The position numbers and the translations under genes were made by a program. Under the pieces are notes generated by a model. It did not search any database. It was not told the origin of the DNA and worked only from the letters and a program-made list of their open reading frames with translations. From CAYTPI01 sp964439625 (lineage in GTDB: Bacteria > Chloroflexota > Anaerolineae > Aggregatilineales > UBA3940): a DNA stretch of 64,000 nt. How positions within the stretch are numbered: position 1 is the first letter of the stretch; each line of letters begins with the position of its first letter. The stretch spans positions 166,309-230,308 of the forward strand of contig CAYTPI010000005.1 in NCBI GenBank assembly GCA_964439625.1. The letters run 5' to 3'. Below are positions 50,428 to 59,027 of this stretch, piece by piece.

Positions 50428-50817
50428 ATGGCAAAACCTACTAAGAAGCAGCTTCGAGCTGCCGAACAAGTGCAAGAAATTTTGAGTGAATTGATCCAGT
50501 TTGAGGTTTCTGACCCGCGTCTGCAAGCTGTAACAGTTATGGATGTTCGTATTGACCGTGAATTAATGTACGCGGACGTCTATGTGAATTCGATGGATGG
50601 CGAAGAAGCTCGCGAAGAAGTTATGGCTGGGTTAGATAAAGCGTCTGGCTTTCTGCGTTTTAACTTAGGCAAGCGGGCTAATATGCGCCAAGTGCCTGAA
50701 TTACGCTTTAAATGGGATAATACACTAGAACGCGCTCGCCAGATCAGTGAGCTGATCGAATCATTGGACATACCTGAAGAAAAGACAGAAGAAGATGAGC
50801 AGTCTGAGAATGAATAA
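50428..50817 (+). CDS. rbfA: Ribosome-binding factor A
   Basis: Cold-shock and 30S maturation factor acting on the 5' end of 16S rRNA. The 129-residue protein has the KH-like fold: QVQEILSELIQFEVSDPRL, VTVMDVRIDRELMYADVYV, and RVPELRFK-type RQVPELRFKWD. An acidic C-terminal tail is odd but common in relatives. It overlaps the DHH gene by 23 bp, or by 8 if that gene starts at its second ATG. Confidence 0.93.
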   Translation: MAKPTKKQLRAAEQVQEILSELIQFEVSDPRLQAVTVMDVRIDRELMYADVYVNSMDGEEAREEVMAGLDKASGFLRFNLGKRANMRQVPELRFKWDNTLERARQISELIESLDIPEEKTEEDEQSENE

Positions 50818-51790
50818 CAACGCTCCGGCTGAAATCGCAGAGCGTATCCGTAAATCGGAGCGGGTTATCGTCTGCGCCCATACTTCACCAGACCCTGATG
50901 CCATTGGGTCAACGCTTGCGCTTGGGCTCGTTCTCGAAACGCAAGGCAAGCAGGCTGTCTTGCTGAATGATGACCCTGTGCCGCCTAATCTTCGATATTT
51001 ACCCGGCCATGAGAAAATCAAGACGGAGCTACCTGAAAACTTCAACGCCGAGTTGATTATCACGCTTGATTGTGGCGATAAAGCGCGCCTTGGTGAAATT
51101 GTAGAGCGTCTGCATAACACAGACGCCCCAGTAGTCAACATTGACCATCACATCACCAATGAAGGCTTCGGTGCCTATAATCTCGTCATACCAGAGTGCG
51201 CATCTACAGCAGAAGTACTGATGATTGTATTCGACGAGATGGGTGTCCAACTTACCGATGATATCGCTACCTGCCTAATGACGGGCTTCGTCGGCGACAC
51301 AATCACCTTCTCCACCAACTCGTTGACGCCGCAAACGCTGCAATTTGCAGCCCGCCTAATGGAATATGATGTCAATCTCACCTTCATCAATGAGACGCTG
51401 TTCAATAAGCGTTCACTGAGTCAATTGCGCATCTGGGGGATTGGTATCGGGAATACTCAATTTGCTGATGGAGTAATCTGGTCGGTGGTGCCGTACACGG
51501 CGCAAAAAGAAATGGGCGTTACAGAGACGAGCCTTAATCGGCTTTCGAGCTTATTGATTAGCGTTAATGAGGCGGCTGTTGCTGGTACCTTTCGCGAAGA
51601 TGAGGACGGTTCAGTTCGTATAAGTATGCGTGCTAAGCCTGGTTTTGATGTCGCTGCTGTCGCAAGTGCCCTCGGTGGCGGCGGGCATATAGTAGCAGCA
51701 GGGGCCACCGCCAATGGCCCCCTGAAAGATGTCGTCAAGAAAACGGTAAAATTGTTGCAGCAGCAGGTACGGTTAGGTGAGCGGGTTTAA
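50795..51790 (+). CDS. DHH-family phosphoesterase (NrnA-like)
   Basis: A 331-residue DHH/DHHA1 phosphoesterase, the nanoRNase/pAp-phosphatase type that degrades very short RNAs and 3'-phosphoadenosine 5'-phosphate. Metal ligands appear in VIVCAHTSPDPDAIGS, ALDCGDKARLGEI-like ITLDCGDK and NIDHHITN; the DHHA1 domain ends with GGGGHIVAAGAT. The usual position between rbfA and truB supports this. The first ATG is used; an ATG at 50810 would shorten the N-terminus by five residues. Confidence 0.88.
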   Translation: MSSLRMNNNAPAEIAERIRKSERVIVCAHTSPDPDAIGSTLALGLVLETQGKQAVLLNDDPVPPNLRYLPGHEKIKTELPENFNAELIITLDCGDKARLGEIVERLHNTDAPVVNIDHHITNEGFGAYNLVIPECASTAEVLMIVFDEMGVQLTDDIATCLMTGFVGDTITFSTNSLTPQTLQFAARLMEYDVNLTFINETLFNKRSLSQLRIWGIGIGNTQFADGVIWSVVPYTAQKEMGVTETSLNRLSSLLISVNEAAVAGTFREDEDGSVRISMRAKPGFDVAAVASALGGGGHIVAAGATANGPLKDVVKKTVKLLQQQVRLGERV

Positions 51791-52683
51791 TGGGGCCACA
51801 TGTTCCTTTCGGATTTCTCCTCATTCATAAACCGGTTGGGCCTACCTCGCATGATATTGTAGCTGGGGTTCGGCGCGGTATTGGTATTAAAAAAGTCGGA
51901 CACGCAGGTACGCTAGATCCCCTAGCCGAAGGTGTTTTGGTTGTTGCTGTTGGTCATGCAACCCGCCTTCTTGAATACTTAGCCTCCTCAGAAAAGGGCT
52001 ATACAGCGCAGATCAGGCTTGGTCAAGCAACGGATACCTACGACGCAGAAGGTGATGTTGTCACAGCTAACACTATTCCTGAAGACCTCACATCGGCGCA
52101 GATTGATAATTATCTTGAACCATTCCGTGGTCGGTTCCAACAGGTGCCACCTGTCTATTCGTCGATCAAAGTAAAAGGTAAAACAGCCCATTCTCGTGTA
52201 CGTGCTGGTGAAGCAGTTTTACTAGACCCAAGGCCAGTCCAGATTTTCGAACTGTCTGTGGTTGAATATTCACCTCCAATCGTTACACTCAACGTGCGCT
52301 GTAGTGCAGGGACTTACATTCGTAGTTTGGCGCATGATCTCGGTGCTGAAATTGGCTGTGGTGCCCATTTGAGCGGCTTAGTGCGCACAGCCAGCGGCGA
52401 CTTTAACCTCACTGCGGCGGTTAACTGGGGCGATTTACAGGTGGCTTTCGTTGCTGGGTCTTGGTCTAAGTATGTGATAGATGTCGGTACTGCCCTCAAA
52501 CATCTGCCACGCGTCAACCTTACTGAGGGTGAAGCCGAAGATATTCGGCATGGGCGGGCTATCAAAGCGAGTGAGAACTTAGCAGATGTTGCGTGTGCCT
52601 ACACACCGCGAGATCGTTTTGTAGCTATTCTTCAGGGTGATAGTGACCATGCCTTATGGAAACCAAAAAAAGTATTTATATAG
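51790..52683 (+). CDS. truB: tRNA pseudouridine-55 synthase
   Basis: Makes pseudouridine 55 in tRNA T-loops. The 297 residues contain GFLLIHKPVGPTSHDIV, the catalytic Asp in HAGTLDPLAEGVLVV, and the RSLAHDLG motif. A one-base overlap with the DHH gene (TAATG) couples them. Confidence 0.94.
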   Translation: MGPHVPFGFLLIHKPVGPTSHDIVAGVRRGIGIKKVGHAGTLDPLAEGVLVVAVGHATRLLEYLASSEKGYTAQIRLGQATDTYDAEGDVVTANTIPEDLTSAQIDNYLEPFRGRFQQVPPVYSSIKVKGKTAHSRVRAGEAVLLDPRPVQIFELSVVEYSPPIVTLNVRCSAGTYIRSLAHDLGAEIGCGAHLSGLVRTASGDFNLTAAVNWGDLQVAFVAGSWSKYVIDVGTALKHLPRVNLTEGEAEDIRHGRAIKASENLADVACAYTPRDRFVAILQGDSDHALWKPKKVFI

Positions 52684-52701
52684 GGTTTTGGTAAATCATA
52701 A

Positions 52702-53637
52702 ATGAAGCTATTTCGTGCCATTCAAGATGCTAATATCAGCCAGCCATCAGCGGTGGCTATCGGCGTATTTGATGGTGTTCATTTAGGGCATCGCGCTTTG
52801 ATCGACGGCATGGTTAAACATGCGCGTAATCATGGCCTGCTGCCCATCGTTGTCACATTTGATCCGCACCCGGTGGAGATCATCAAAGGGCCGCAAGTCG
52901 GCTTCTACCTAACACAAGTTGATCAGAAGGTAGCCTTGCTGGAAGATATGGGGGTAGAGATTGTCATTATAACTGAGTTTAATCAAGCCGCACGACAGAT
53001 GCGTGCAGAGCACTTTCTAAACCTATTGCTTGATCATCTGTCAATGCAGTCACTATGGGTTGGGCAGGACTTTGCTATGGGCTATAAGAGAGAGGGGAAT
53101 GTTGAATACTTAGCTGCTCAGACGAGTGTATTTAACTATAAACTTGACGTCATTGAAGATTACGTTCGTGATGATGCCCGTATTAGTAGTTCGCGTATTC
53201 GCAAGGAATTAGCAGCCGGTAGCATTGATATCGTCAGTGCTATGCTGGGCCGCCCCTATGAATTGGTTGGTTCAGTAGTTGATGGTGAGCATCGGGGCCG
53301 TACGATTGGCTTTCCAACTGCGAACCTAGGCTATGACGAGGGCTCCGCCGTCCCGGCGAGGGGGGTGTATGCTGCCTGGGCAGTTGTTAAGGGACAGCCT
53401 CACCCGGCAGTGGTAAATATCGGCTATCGTCCGACCTTTAACGACGAGCCAGAAATCCGAGTAGAAGCCCACCTCCTTGATTTTTCCGAAGATATCTATG
53501 GTCAGTCAATTGCCTTACAGTTCCTCAAGCGCTTGCGCGATGAGAAAAAGTTTGATGGCATCAATGAACTGATTGCGCAAATCTCGGCAGATGTTGACGC
53601 TGCGCGGACGCTGTTCGCTGACGAGCTAGCCCGTTAA
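52702..53637 (+). CDS. ribF: Bifunctional riboflavin kinase/FMN adenylyltransferase
   Basis: Converts riboflavin to FMN and FAD. The 311 residues carry the nucleotidyltransferase domain (VAIGVFDGVHLGHRALI, VVTFDPHP, ISSSRIRKEL) and the riboflavin-kinase domain (GEHRGRTIGFPTANLGY, VNIGYRPTF). Normal length. Last gene of the operon; it converges on the TPR lipoprotein gene with a 3-bp gap, leaving no terminator between them. Confidence 0.95.
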   Translation: MKLFRAIQDANISQPSAVAIGVFDGVHLGHRALIDGMVKHARNHGLLPIVVTFDPHPVEIIKGPQVGFYLTQVDQKVALLEDMGVEIVIITEFNQAARQMRAEHFLNLLLDHLSMQSLWVGQDFAMGYKREGNVEYLAAQTSVFNYKLDVIEDYVRDDARISSSRIRKELAAGSIDIVSAMLGRPYELVGSVVDGEHRGRTIGFPTANLGYDEGSAVPARGVYAAWAVVKGQPHPAVVNIGYRPTFNDEPEIRVEAHLLDFSEDIYGQSIALQFLKRLRDEKKFDGINELIAQISADVDAARTLFADELAR

Positions 53638-53640
53638 CAG

Positions 53641-55035
53641 CTAATCATCTGCCGCTGCGCCGGCATCTTCGACAGCCGCTTGAAGTTGTACCAGCAGAGC
53701 AGCGGCAGCCGGGTAATTGAGAGAACTGGCGGGCGCTCGCTCAAGAAAAACCTGAAGTGCTTCAACGGCTGGGCCAACTTCCCTTAAGCCGATATATCCC
53801 TGAGCAATGCCATAATAGCCGTCATAATAGTCAGGATTCAGCGCAAGGGCTTCGTCAAAGTCATCAATTGCGTCCTGCCACTGGCTCAAATTCAAATGAA
53901 TTGTGCCCCGCAGTGCATACGCTTCGCTGCTACCTTCCCGCAGCGCGATTGCACTGTTGATGTGTGTCAGCGCATTCGAATATTGTGTCGCGAAGAAATA
54001 GGCTAGCCCGAGTTGATACTGAGATGAATAGTTGTTCGGGTTGATAATGACTGCTTCTTGAAGCACATCGCGTCCTGCCTCATATTGTTCTGTCATATTG
54101 TATGCCACGCCCAGGTTATACAGCAGACGTTCATCTTCGAAACCCAACGCCCGTGAGCGTTCTAAATCCGAGATTGCAGCCTCAGCGTCTTGAAGTGCGA
54201 TGCGGGTTAAACCGCGTAGGTAATAAGCCTCAGCGTCCATGATGTCAATCGAAATCGCCACGTTGAGATCCGTAAGCGCTAAGTCGTATAGTTCTGCGTT
54301 GAGGTAAAGTCTGCCTCGTTCTAGATAGCCTTCTGAGGCCTCAGGTCTGAGGGCGATGTAGCGCTCAAGGTCACTCTCTGCAAAGGCTATCTGCTCCTCA
54401 CCGCGTTCATCTAGTCCACTGATTAACTTGCCGCGCACAAGGTAGATAGGCGGAAACGTCGGATCGAGCTCGCCTGCGGCTTGTAAATCGTCAAGCGCAG
54501 CCGTGTTGTTGCCTTGCTCTATGAAGGCGCGTGCTCGGGTAACATAAACATCCGGTCGAGACGGGTCAAGTTCAATGGCCTTATCTAGATCGATAATAGC
54601 TGCGTCGGTGTCACCAAATGCTAGGTACGCCAAGCCTCGATTATAATAGGCATCTGGATAATTTGGGTCTTCTAGTATTGCTAGAGAATAGTCGTTGATT
54701 GCGCCAACATAATTGCCCGCCGCATAATTTTGATTGCCCGCCTCAAGAATGTCGCCAGCTTCTCCGGGATCATACGTGGGCGTCACGGCGATGTCGCTAG
54801 GTGTGTCGGTGTCTGCTTGTGTCGCTGTTGCATCACGCTGTACTTGCTGAACAATGGTTGGTGTTGGCGCAACGACCGCATCTACGTCGTCAGGTGTCGC
54901 TGAGCCACAGGCAGATAAGAGTAAGGCGATAAGCGCAACATCCCATGTACTGGCCCGTAGTAGTTTTGAAAACAAGCGAGTGTGTCCATTCTGTAAGCAA
55001 ACAAGTTTAATGTGCAGCATCATTATCTCGCGCAA
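53641..55035 (-). CDS. TPR lipoprotein
   Basis: A 464-residue exported lipoprotein. A signal segment ends in the lipobox LLSACGS. After a Thr/Ala/Asp-rich linker (about 45-80) come roughly ten TPR units, for example NYPDAYYNRGLAYLAFGDTD and MDAEAYYLRGLTRIALQDAE. TPR arrays bind proteins or peptides. Start choice is open: ATGs at 55035, 55023 and 55020 are in frame, and a shorter start better fits signal-peptide length. It is divergent from the S1-protease lipoprotein gene, with less than 100 bp between. Confidence 0.85.
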   Translation of the reverse strand: MREIMMLHIKLVCLQNGHTRLFSKLLRASTWDVALIALLLSACGSATPDDVDAVVAPTPTIVQQVQRDATATQADTDTPSDIAVTPTYDPGEAGDILEAGNQNYAAGNYVGAINDYSLAILEDPNYPDAYYNRGLAYLAFGDTDAAIIDLDKAIELDPSRPDVYVTRARAFIEQGNNTAALDDLQAAGELDPTFPPIYLVRGKLISGLDERGEEQIAFAESDLERYIALRPEASEGYLERGRLYLNAELYDLALTDLNVAISIDIMDAEAYYLRGLTRIALQDAEAAISDLERSRALGFEDERLLYNLGVAYNMTEQYEAGRDVLQEAVIINPNNYSSQYQLGLAYFFATQYSNALTHINSAIALREGSSEAYALRGTIHLNLSQWQDAIDDFDEALALNPDYYDGYYGIAQGYIGLREVGPAVEALQVFLERAPASSLNYPAAAALLVQLQAAVEDAGAAADD

Positions 55036-55120
55036 ACGCTAGATTATGCGTAACTTACAACACCAAGATACGCTTTTGTCACACAGGGAACAACTATCTG
55101 TAGAAAAGGAAGAGGTTTAC

Positions 55121-56734
55121 ATGCGTAGAAAACGTTCATGCGTTTTAATGTTATTCCCAATGGTACTATTGTTGTCAACAATTGCCTGCATCTCTGGCAC
55201 AACAACACAGATCATCATCACCGAAACACCAAGCGTGCCACAGCCTGCTGCGCCTCAAGAACAGAATGGCGGTGTACAGCCTTCAACTGGCGGCGGAGAT
55301 ACCATGTCTGGCGGGGAAGATATGCTTGCTATGGACAACGTACTCACGCCGAGTCAGGTTGACGAAATTATTCGAGCGTCCGTACAAATCTTTGCGGTCA
55401 ACAGTGCGTCTAATTTCAACGAAAGCTCGATTATCTGGACTGGATCAGGCACGATTATCTCACCAGACGGCACAATCGTCACGAACTGCCACGTCGCTTG
55501 TGGAGCGCCTGTCTTAGTTGTTGCACTGACGGAGAGCGCGGATTTACCACCAACCCCGTCTTATATCGCTGAAATATCTGCCTTTACGGAAGCTCCCGAC
55601 CTTGCGATCTTGCGTATAGTCTCTGATATCAACGGTAACCCAGTCAATAATGCCACCTTTCCGTTCATTAACGTTGGTAACTCAGACGACTTGCAGCTTG
55701 GTGACTCCGTTAGAGTGTTTGGATACCCTGGCGTTGGTGGAGCCACAATCACATTTACATCCGGCTCAATTTCCGGCTTTGAAAGTGATACACTCCCTGG
55801 CACGATTGGCCCCCAGCGGCGTTTTATTAAGACAGATGCCGACATTGCCGGTGGTAACAGTGGTGGCACTGCTGTCGATGATAATGGTAATCTGATTGGT
55901 ATTCCAACGGCAGTAAACCCTGAAGTTCGCGGTGATGCGACTATCGGTGCAATCGGTATTATGCTGCCGGTCAACTTGGTCGATTACGTTCAGCAATCCG
56001 GTAGTTCGTCCGCGCCGCCAGTGGTAGAAGGGGCTATTCCCCCATCTAACGAACCTGATATCAACGAACCCAACGACGACTTCAATCAAGCTGTTGGCCC
56101 GCTTCAGCCAAGCTCACCCGTCGATGGTTACATCTCTTGGGCTGATGATATTGATGTCTATTTCTTTACGACTGAGACAAACCAGCCAATACAGGTAGAA
56201 ATGACCGGGCCAATTGGCGTTGACTACGACATGTATCTGTTTGATCGCACGCAAGAGGTCGTCGCGCTTTCTGAATCCGAAATCTCAGATGAGCTCATCG
56301 AATATACACCAACTGCTCCAGGGACATTCTGGGTTGCTGTGTTAAGTTTTGAAGGCACCAACGTCGATGTGCCTTATACTTTGTCAGTAAATTACAATGG
56401 CGGTACAGCCGGAATTGACAATGGCGTTGTCATCAATGGTACAGCTGTTTCTTCTGAGACGGGTGCCCCTATTGCCGGTGGCATTATGGGCGTCCTTGAC
56501 CCATTTACTAACTGTGATCGCTTCTTTAGCTCATCAAACTTCGATGAGAGTCTGCTAGTCGCAGAGGCGACGACCAACAGTCAAGGAGTTTTCCGTTTGG
56601 TCGGTGTGCCACGAGGTGCACTCTACAGCGCCTTCTTCATCGTCGGGCAAGAGTTTGTCTGTGAAGATGACTGGTTAGATATCCCTGTGGATGGCGTCGA
56701 TACTGATCTTGGGATAATCGACATTTTCCTATAA
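55121..56734 (+). CDS. Trypsin-like serine protease lipoprotein with PPC domain
   Basis: A 537-residue exported lipoprotein (lipobox STIAC). The catalytic triad of a trypsin/DegP-like protease is intact: His124 in VTNCHVACG, Asp160 in PDLAILRI, Ser247 in IAGGNSGGTAV. It is followed by a PPC (pre-peptidase C-terminal) beta domain (about 310-425; EPNDDFNQAVGPLQ, DIDVYFFTTET) and a carboxypeptidase-regulatory-like domain (about 440-537). No PDZ domain is seen. The ATG at 55121 has GGAAGAGG upstream; the frame opens earlier. It probably acts at the cell surface. Confidence 0.85.
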   Translation: MRRKRSCVLMLFPMVLLLSTIACISGTTTQIIITETPSVPQPAAPQEQNGGVQPSTGGGDTMSGGEDMLAMDNVLTPSQVDEIIRASVQIFAVNSASNFNESSIIWTGSGTIISPDGTIVTNCHVACGAPVLVVALTESADLPPTPSYIAEISAFTEAPDLAILRIVSDINGNPVNNATFPFINVGNSDDLQLGDSVRVFGYPGVGGATITFTSGSISGFESDTLPGTIGPQRRFIKTDADIAGGNSGGTAVDDNGNLIGIPTAVNPEVRGDATIGAIGIMLPVNLVDYVQQSGSSSAPPVVEGAIPPSNEPDINEPNDDFNQAVGPLQPSSPVDGYISWADDIDVYFFTTETNQPIQVEMTGPIGVDYDMYLFDRTQEVVALSESEISDELIEYTPTAPGTFWVAVLSFEGTNVDVPYTLSVNYNGGTAGIDNGVVINGTAVSSETGAPIAGGIMGVLDPFTNCDRFFSSSNFDESLLVAEATTNSQGVFRLVGVPRGALYSAFFIVGQEFVCEDDWLDIPVDGVDTDLGIIDIFL

Positions 56735-56744
56735 GCAAATTGTT

Positions 56745-56773
56745 TTGTTTTGTCGATCAGCACGTGCTAGAAT
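56745..56773 (+). promoter_or_regulatory. Extended -10 promoter in the aspS leader
   Basis: TTGTTT (56745-56750), 17-bp spacer ending TGC, and TAGAAT (56768-56773). Transcription would begin near 56780-56781. Confidence 0.5.
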
Positions 56774-56780
56774 CTTTACT

Positions 56781-56879
56781 ATGACCATGCCGACGCAAAA
56801 CCTATCTCTCAGATTTGACAATAATCCGCGCATCGAAGCTGTAACCGGGAGTTTTCCGCTGGAGCTTGGCGTAGAGTGA
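56781..56879 (+). CDS. Possible leaderless 32-residue ORF upstream of aspS
   Basis: ATG at 56781 follows the TAGAAT element by only 7 nt, so a transcript would start at or beside the codon, without a ribosome site. The peptide begins MTMPTQNLSLRFDN and ends before a terminator-like hairpin. It has one Asp only, so a classic Asp leader peptide is not supported. It may be a real leader ORF or chance. Confidence 0.3.
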   Translation: MTMPTQNLSLRFDNNPRIEAVTGSFPLELGVE

Positions 56880-56905
56880 TCTACTGAGCATAGAGGTTTA
56901 ATATG

Positions 56906-56931
56906 AACCGCCCGGTATGGGCGGTTTTTTT
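56906..56931 (+). terminator. Terminator/attenuator upstream of aspS
   Basis: AACCGCCC (56906-56913) and GGGCGGTT (56919-56926) form a perfect 8-bp stem, 5-nt loop, with T7 following. It lies 46 bp before aspS and after a promoter, so transcripts must pass it to reach aspS. Confidence 0.85.
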
Positions 56932-56977
56932 GTGTCTGATCGCAATGTCACTGCAAAGATCAAACAAGGAGTAAGCT

Positions 56978-58744
56978 GTGCTTAAAACGCATAATTGTGG
57001 AGAACTTCGTGCCAAGGACGCAGGGCAGCAGGTATCCCTTGCGGGTTGGGTTGACTCACGCCGCGACCATGGCGGGGTAGTCTTTTTTGACCTCCGAGAC
57101 CGCTGGGGGATCACACAGATCGTTGCTGACCTCGCCGTCTCGCGGGCTGCCTTCGATGTGGCTCATGCCGTTCGCGGTGAATATGTCCTTCAGTGTGAGG
57201 GTGAACTATTCCTCCGTGATAGCGACCAAATTAACCCCGAAATGGTGACTGGTGAGGTCGAGCTTAAGGCGACCAAAATCACTATTTTGAATGCCGCTAA
57301 AACACCAGAGTTTGAAATTACCGGCTCAAATGAACCAAATGAGAAGATTCGGTTGCAGTACCGCTACTTAGATTTACGCCGTCCAAGAATGCAAAAGAAT
57401 ATTGTGCTTCGGCACGAGGTCGTCCGTTATATCCGCAACTTCCTCGCAGATTATGACTTTGTGGAGATTGAGACCCCTATATTATTTAAGTCTACACCTG
57501 AAGGTGCTCGCGATTACCTGGTGCCCAGCCGCGTTCATCCAGGGCAGTTCTACGCGTTGCCACAATCACCGCAGCAGTTGAAACAGTTATTGATGGTTGC
57601 TGGGTTCGAGCGCTACTTTCAGATTGCCCGTTGCTTTAGGGACGAAGATCAACGTGGTGACCGCCAGCCGGAATTCACTCAGCTAGACCTTGAGATGAGC
57701 TTTGTCGAGCGCGACGATGTGCTTGCTCTGATCGAAAGCTTAATGATTGGCCTAACGAATGACGTTAGCGACCGTAAATTGATGACTCCTGAATTTCCTC
57801 GCCTTTCTTACAAACAGGCTATAGATCGGTTCGGGATCGACCGGCCTGACATCAGCTTTGGTATTGAACTGAAAGACTTGAGTGATATCGCCGTTGAGTC
57901 GGACTTCAAAGTATTTACTGGGGCATTGAACGCCGGTGGGCAAGTTAAGGCGATAGTTGCCCCCGGTTGTGGAGGCTATTCGCGCAAAGACCTCGCTGAC
58001 TTGGAGGAGATTGCTAAAGATGCTGGCGCTAAGGGCCTCGCTTACATGATTGTAAATGATGATGGCAGCATCAAGTCGCCGATTGCTAAGTTTTTCAATG
58101 AGGATACGCAAAAAGCCCTTTTACAACGAGCTGAAGCCAATCCGGGTGACTTGATCTTGTTTGCCGCAGATACTCCTAAAGTGGTAGCAGAGGTGCTGTC
58201 CACCATTCGGATGGAATTTGGTGATCGTTTAGGGTTGCGTAATCCAGAGGAGCTATGGTACTGCTGGGTGCTCGACTACCCGTTGGTGGAATGGAATGAA
58301 GACGAGGAACGCTGGGACCCTACCCACCATATGTTTACCTCTCCGAAGGCAGAGATGCTCGACATGCTAGAGCAAGACCCCGGTTCAGTGCTTAGTAACC
58401 AGTATGACTTGGTCTGCAATGGATATGAAATTGCAGGTGGTAGCATCCGTATTCACCAGCGAGATGTCCAAGAAAAAATTTTTAACCTAATCGGCTTTGA
58501 AATGGACGATGCCCGCGAGCGTTTTGGTCACATGTTAGATGCTTTTGAATATGGCGCACCCCCGCACGGTGGCATTGCACCAGGTGTTGACCGTTTGGTG
58601 ATGCTGCTTGCCGGTGAGCCAAACATTCGCGAAGTTATTGCCTTCCCGAAGAATCAACGTGCTATGGACTTAATGGCGGGTGCTCCCAGTGTTGTTGATG
58701 ATATTCAACTGGATGAGCTGCACATTAAAGTTACAGAAGAGTAG
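56978..58744 (+). CDS. aspS: Aspartyl-tRNA synthetase
   Basis: Charges tRNA-Asp. The 588-residue bacterial-type enzyme has the anticodon-binding OB fold (VSLAGWVDSRRDHGGVVFFD), class II motif 2 (YFQIARCFRDEDQRGDRQPE), the bacterial GAD insertion (300-410), and motif 3 (GIAPGVDRLVMLL). GTG start with AAGGAG upstream. Whether it also charges tRNA-Asn cannot be seen. A structured RNA gene follows downstream. Confidence 0.96.
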   Translation: MLKTHNCGELRAKDAGQQVSLAGWVDSRRDHGGVVFFDLRDRWGITQIVADLAVSRAAFDVAHAVRGEYVLQCEGELFLRDSDQINPEMVTGEVELKATKITILNAAKTPEFEITGSNEPNEKIRLQYRYLDLRRPRMQKNIVLRHEVVRYIRNFLADYDFVEIETPILFKSTPEGARDYLVPSRVHPGQFYALPQSPQQLKQLLMVAGFERYFQIARCFRDEDQRGDRQPEFTQLDLEMSFVERDDVLALIESLMIGLTNDVSDRKLMTPEFPRLSYKQAIDRFGIDRPDISFGIELKDLSDIAVESDFKVFTGALNAGGQVKAIVAPGCGGYSRKDLADLEEIAKDAGAKGLAYMIVNDDGSIKSPIAKFFNEDTQKALLQRAEANPGDLILFAADTPKVVAEVLSTIRMEFGDRLGLRNPEELWYCWVLDYPLVEWNEDEERWDPTHHMFTSPKAEMLDMLEQDPGSVLSNQYDLVCNGYEIAGGSIRIHQRDVQEKIFNLIGFEMDDARERFGHMLDAFEYGAPPHGGIAPGVDRLVMLLAGEPNIREVIAFPKNQRAMDLMAGAPSVVDDIQLDELHIKVTEE

Positions 58745-58755
58745 TCGGCTAGCTA

Positions 58756-58784
58756 TTGAACTCTGTTGGCCCTTGTTGTACACT
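58756..58784 (+). promoter_or_regulatory. Promoter of the structured RNA
   Basis: TTGAAC (58756-58761), exactly 17-bp spacer, TACACT (58779-58784). It points into a region without a protein gene. Confidence 0.6.
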
Positions 58785-58789
58785 GTGGC

Positions 58790-58998
58790 TAGGTTAATGG
58801 TCGGTCATTCGTACGCTAGGGCCAACACTCTTTACTAGGGAGCGTAAGTTGTACGAGTAATGCGAGGCCAAGGGCTACCGCTGAGCTCACTACACAACGC
58901 ACCCACCTGCGCAAGCGGGACTCTAGTAAACTCTGACCGACCAGCCTAACAACACTGCCAATAGTATGTGACCCTGCTTGTAACAGCTGGGTTTTTTT
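58790..58998 (+). ncRNA. Candidate structured RNA between aspS and the MBL gene
   Basis: No protein gene fits here, but the stretch is bounded by a promoter and an intrinsic terminator. A perfect 10-bp closing helix joins 58798-58807 with 58934-58943; outer pairs extend it (58790-58793 with 58945-58948). Inside, 58831-58838 pairs with 58923-58930 (8 bp, perfect), 58842-58844 and 58849-58852 pair with 58898-58900 and 58894-58897, and a GNRA-tetraloop hairpin (CCTGC-GCAA-GCGGG) spans 58906-58919. 6S RNA is one possibility because of the closing stem and unequal internal bubble (23 versus 3 nt); a cis-acting leader of the MBL gene is another. I do not recognise its family. Confidence 0.55.
58971..58998 (+). 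terminator. Intrinsic terminator of the structured RNA
   Basis: ACCC (58971-58974) pairs with GGGT (58989-58992), with further inner pairs, followed by seven T. It lies 30 bp before the MBL start, so it could also regulate that gene. Confidence 0.7.
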
Positions 58999-59027
58999 AT
59001 GACTCCTAACATCAGTAGAGCTCGGAC

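Noticed and set aside
58868..58885. T-box-like sequence in the structured RNA
   Set aside because: AAGGGCTACCGC resembles the T-box AGGGUGGNACCGCG, but the UGGN tRNA-binding part is missing and the downstream gene is not an amino-acid gene.
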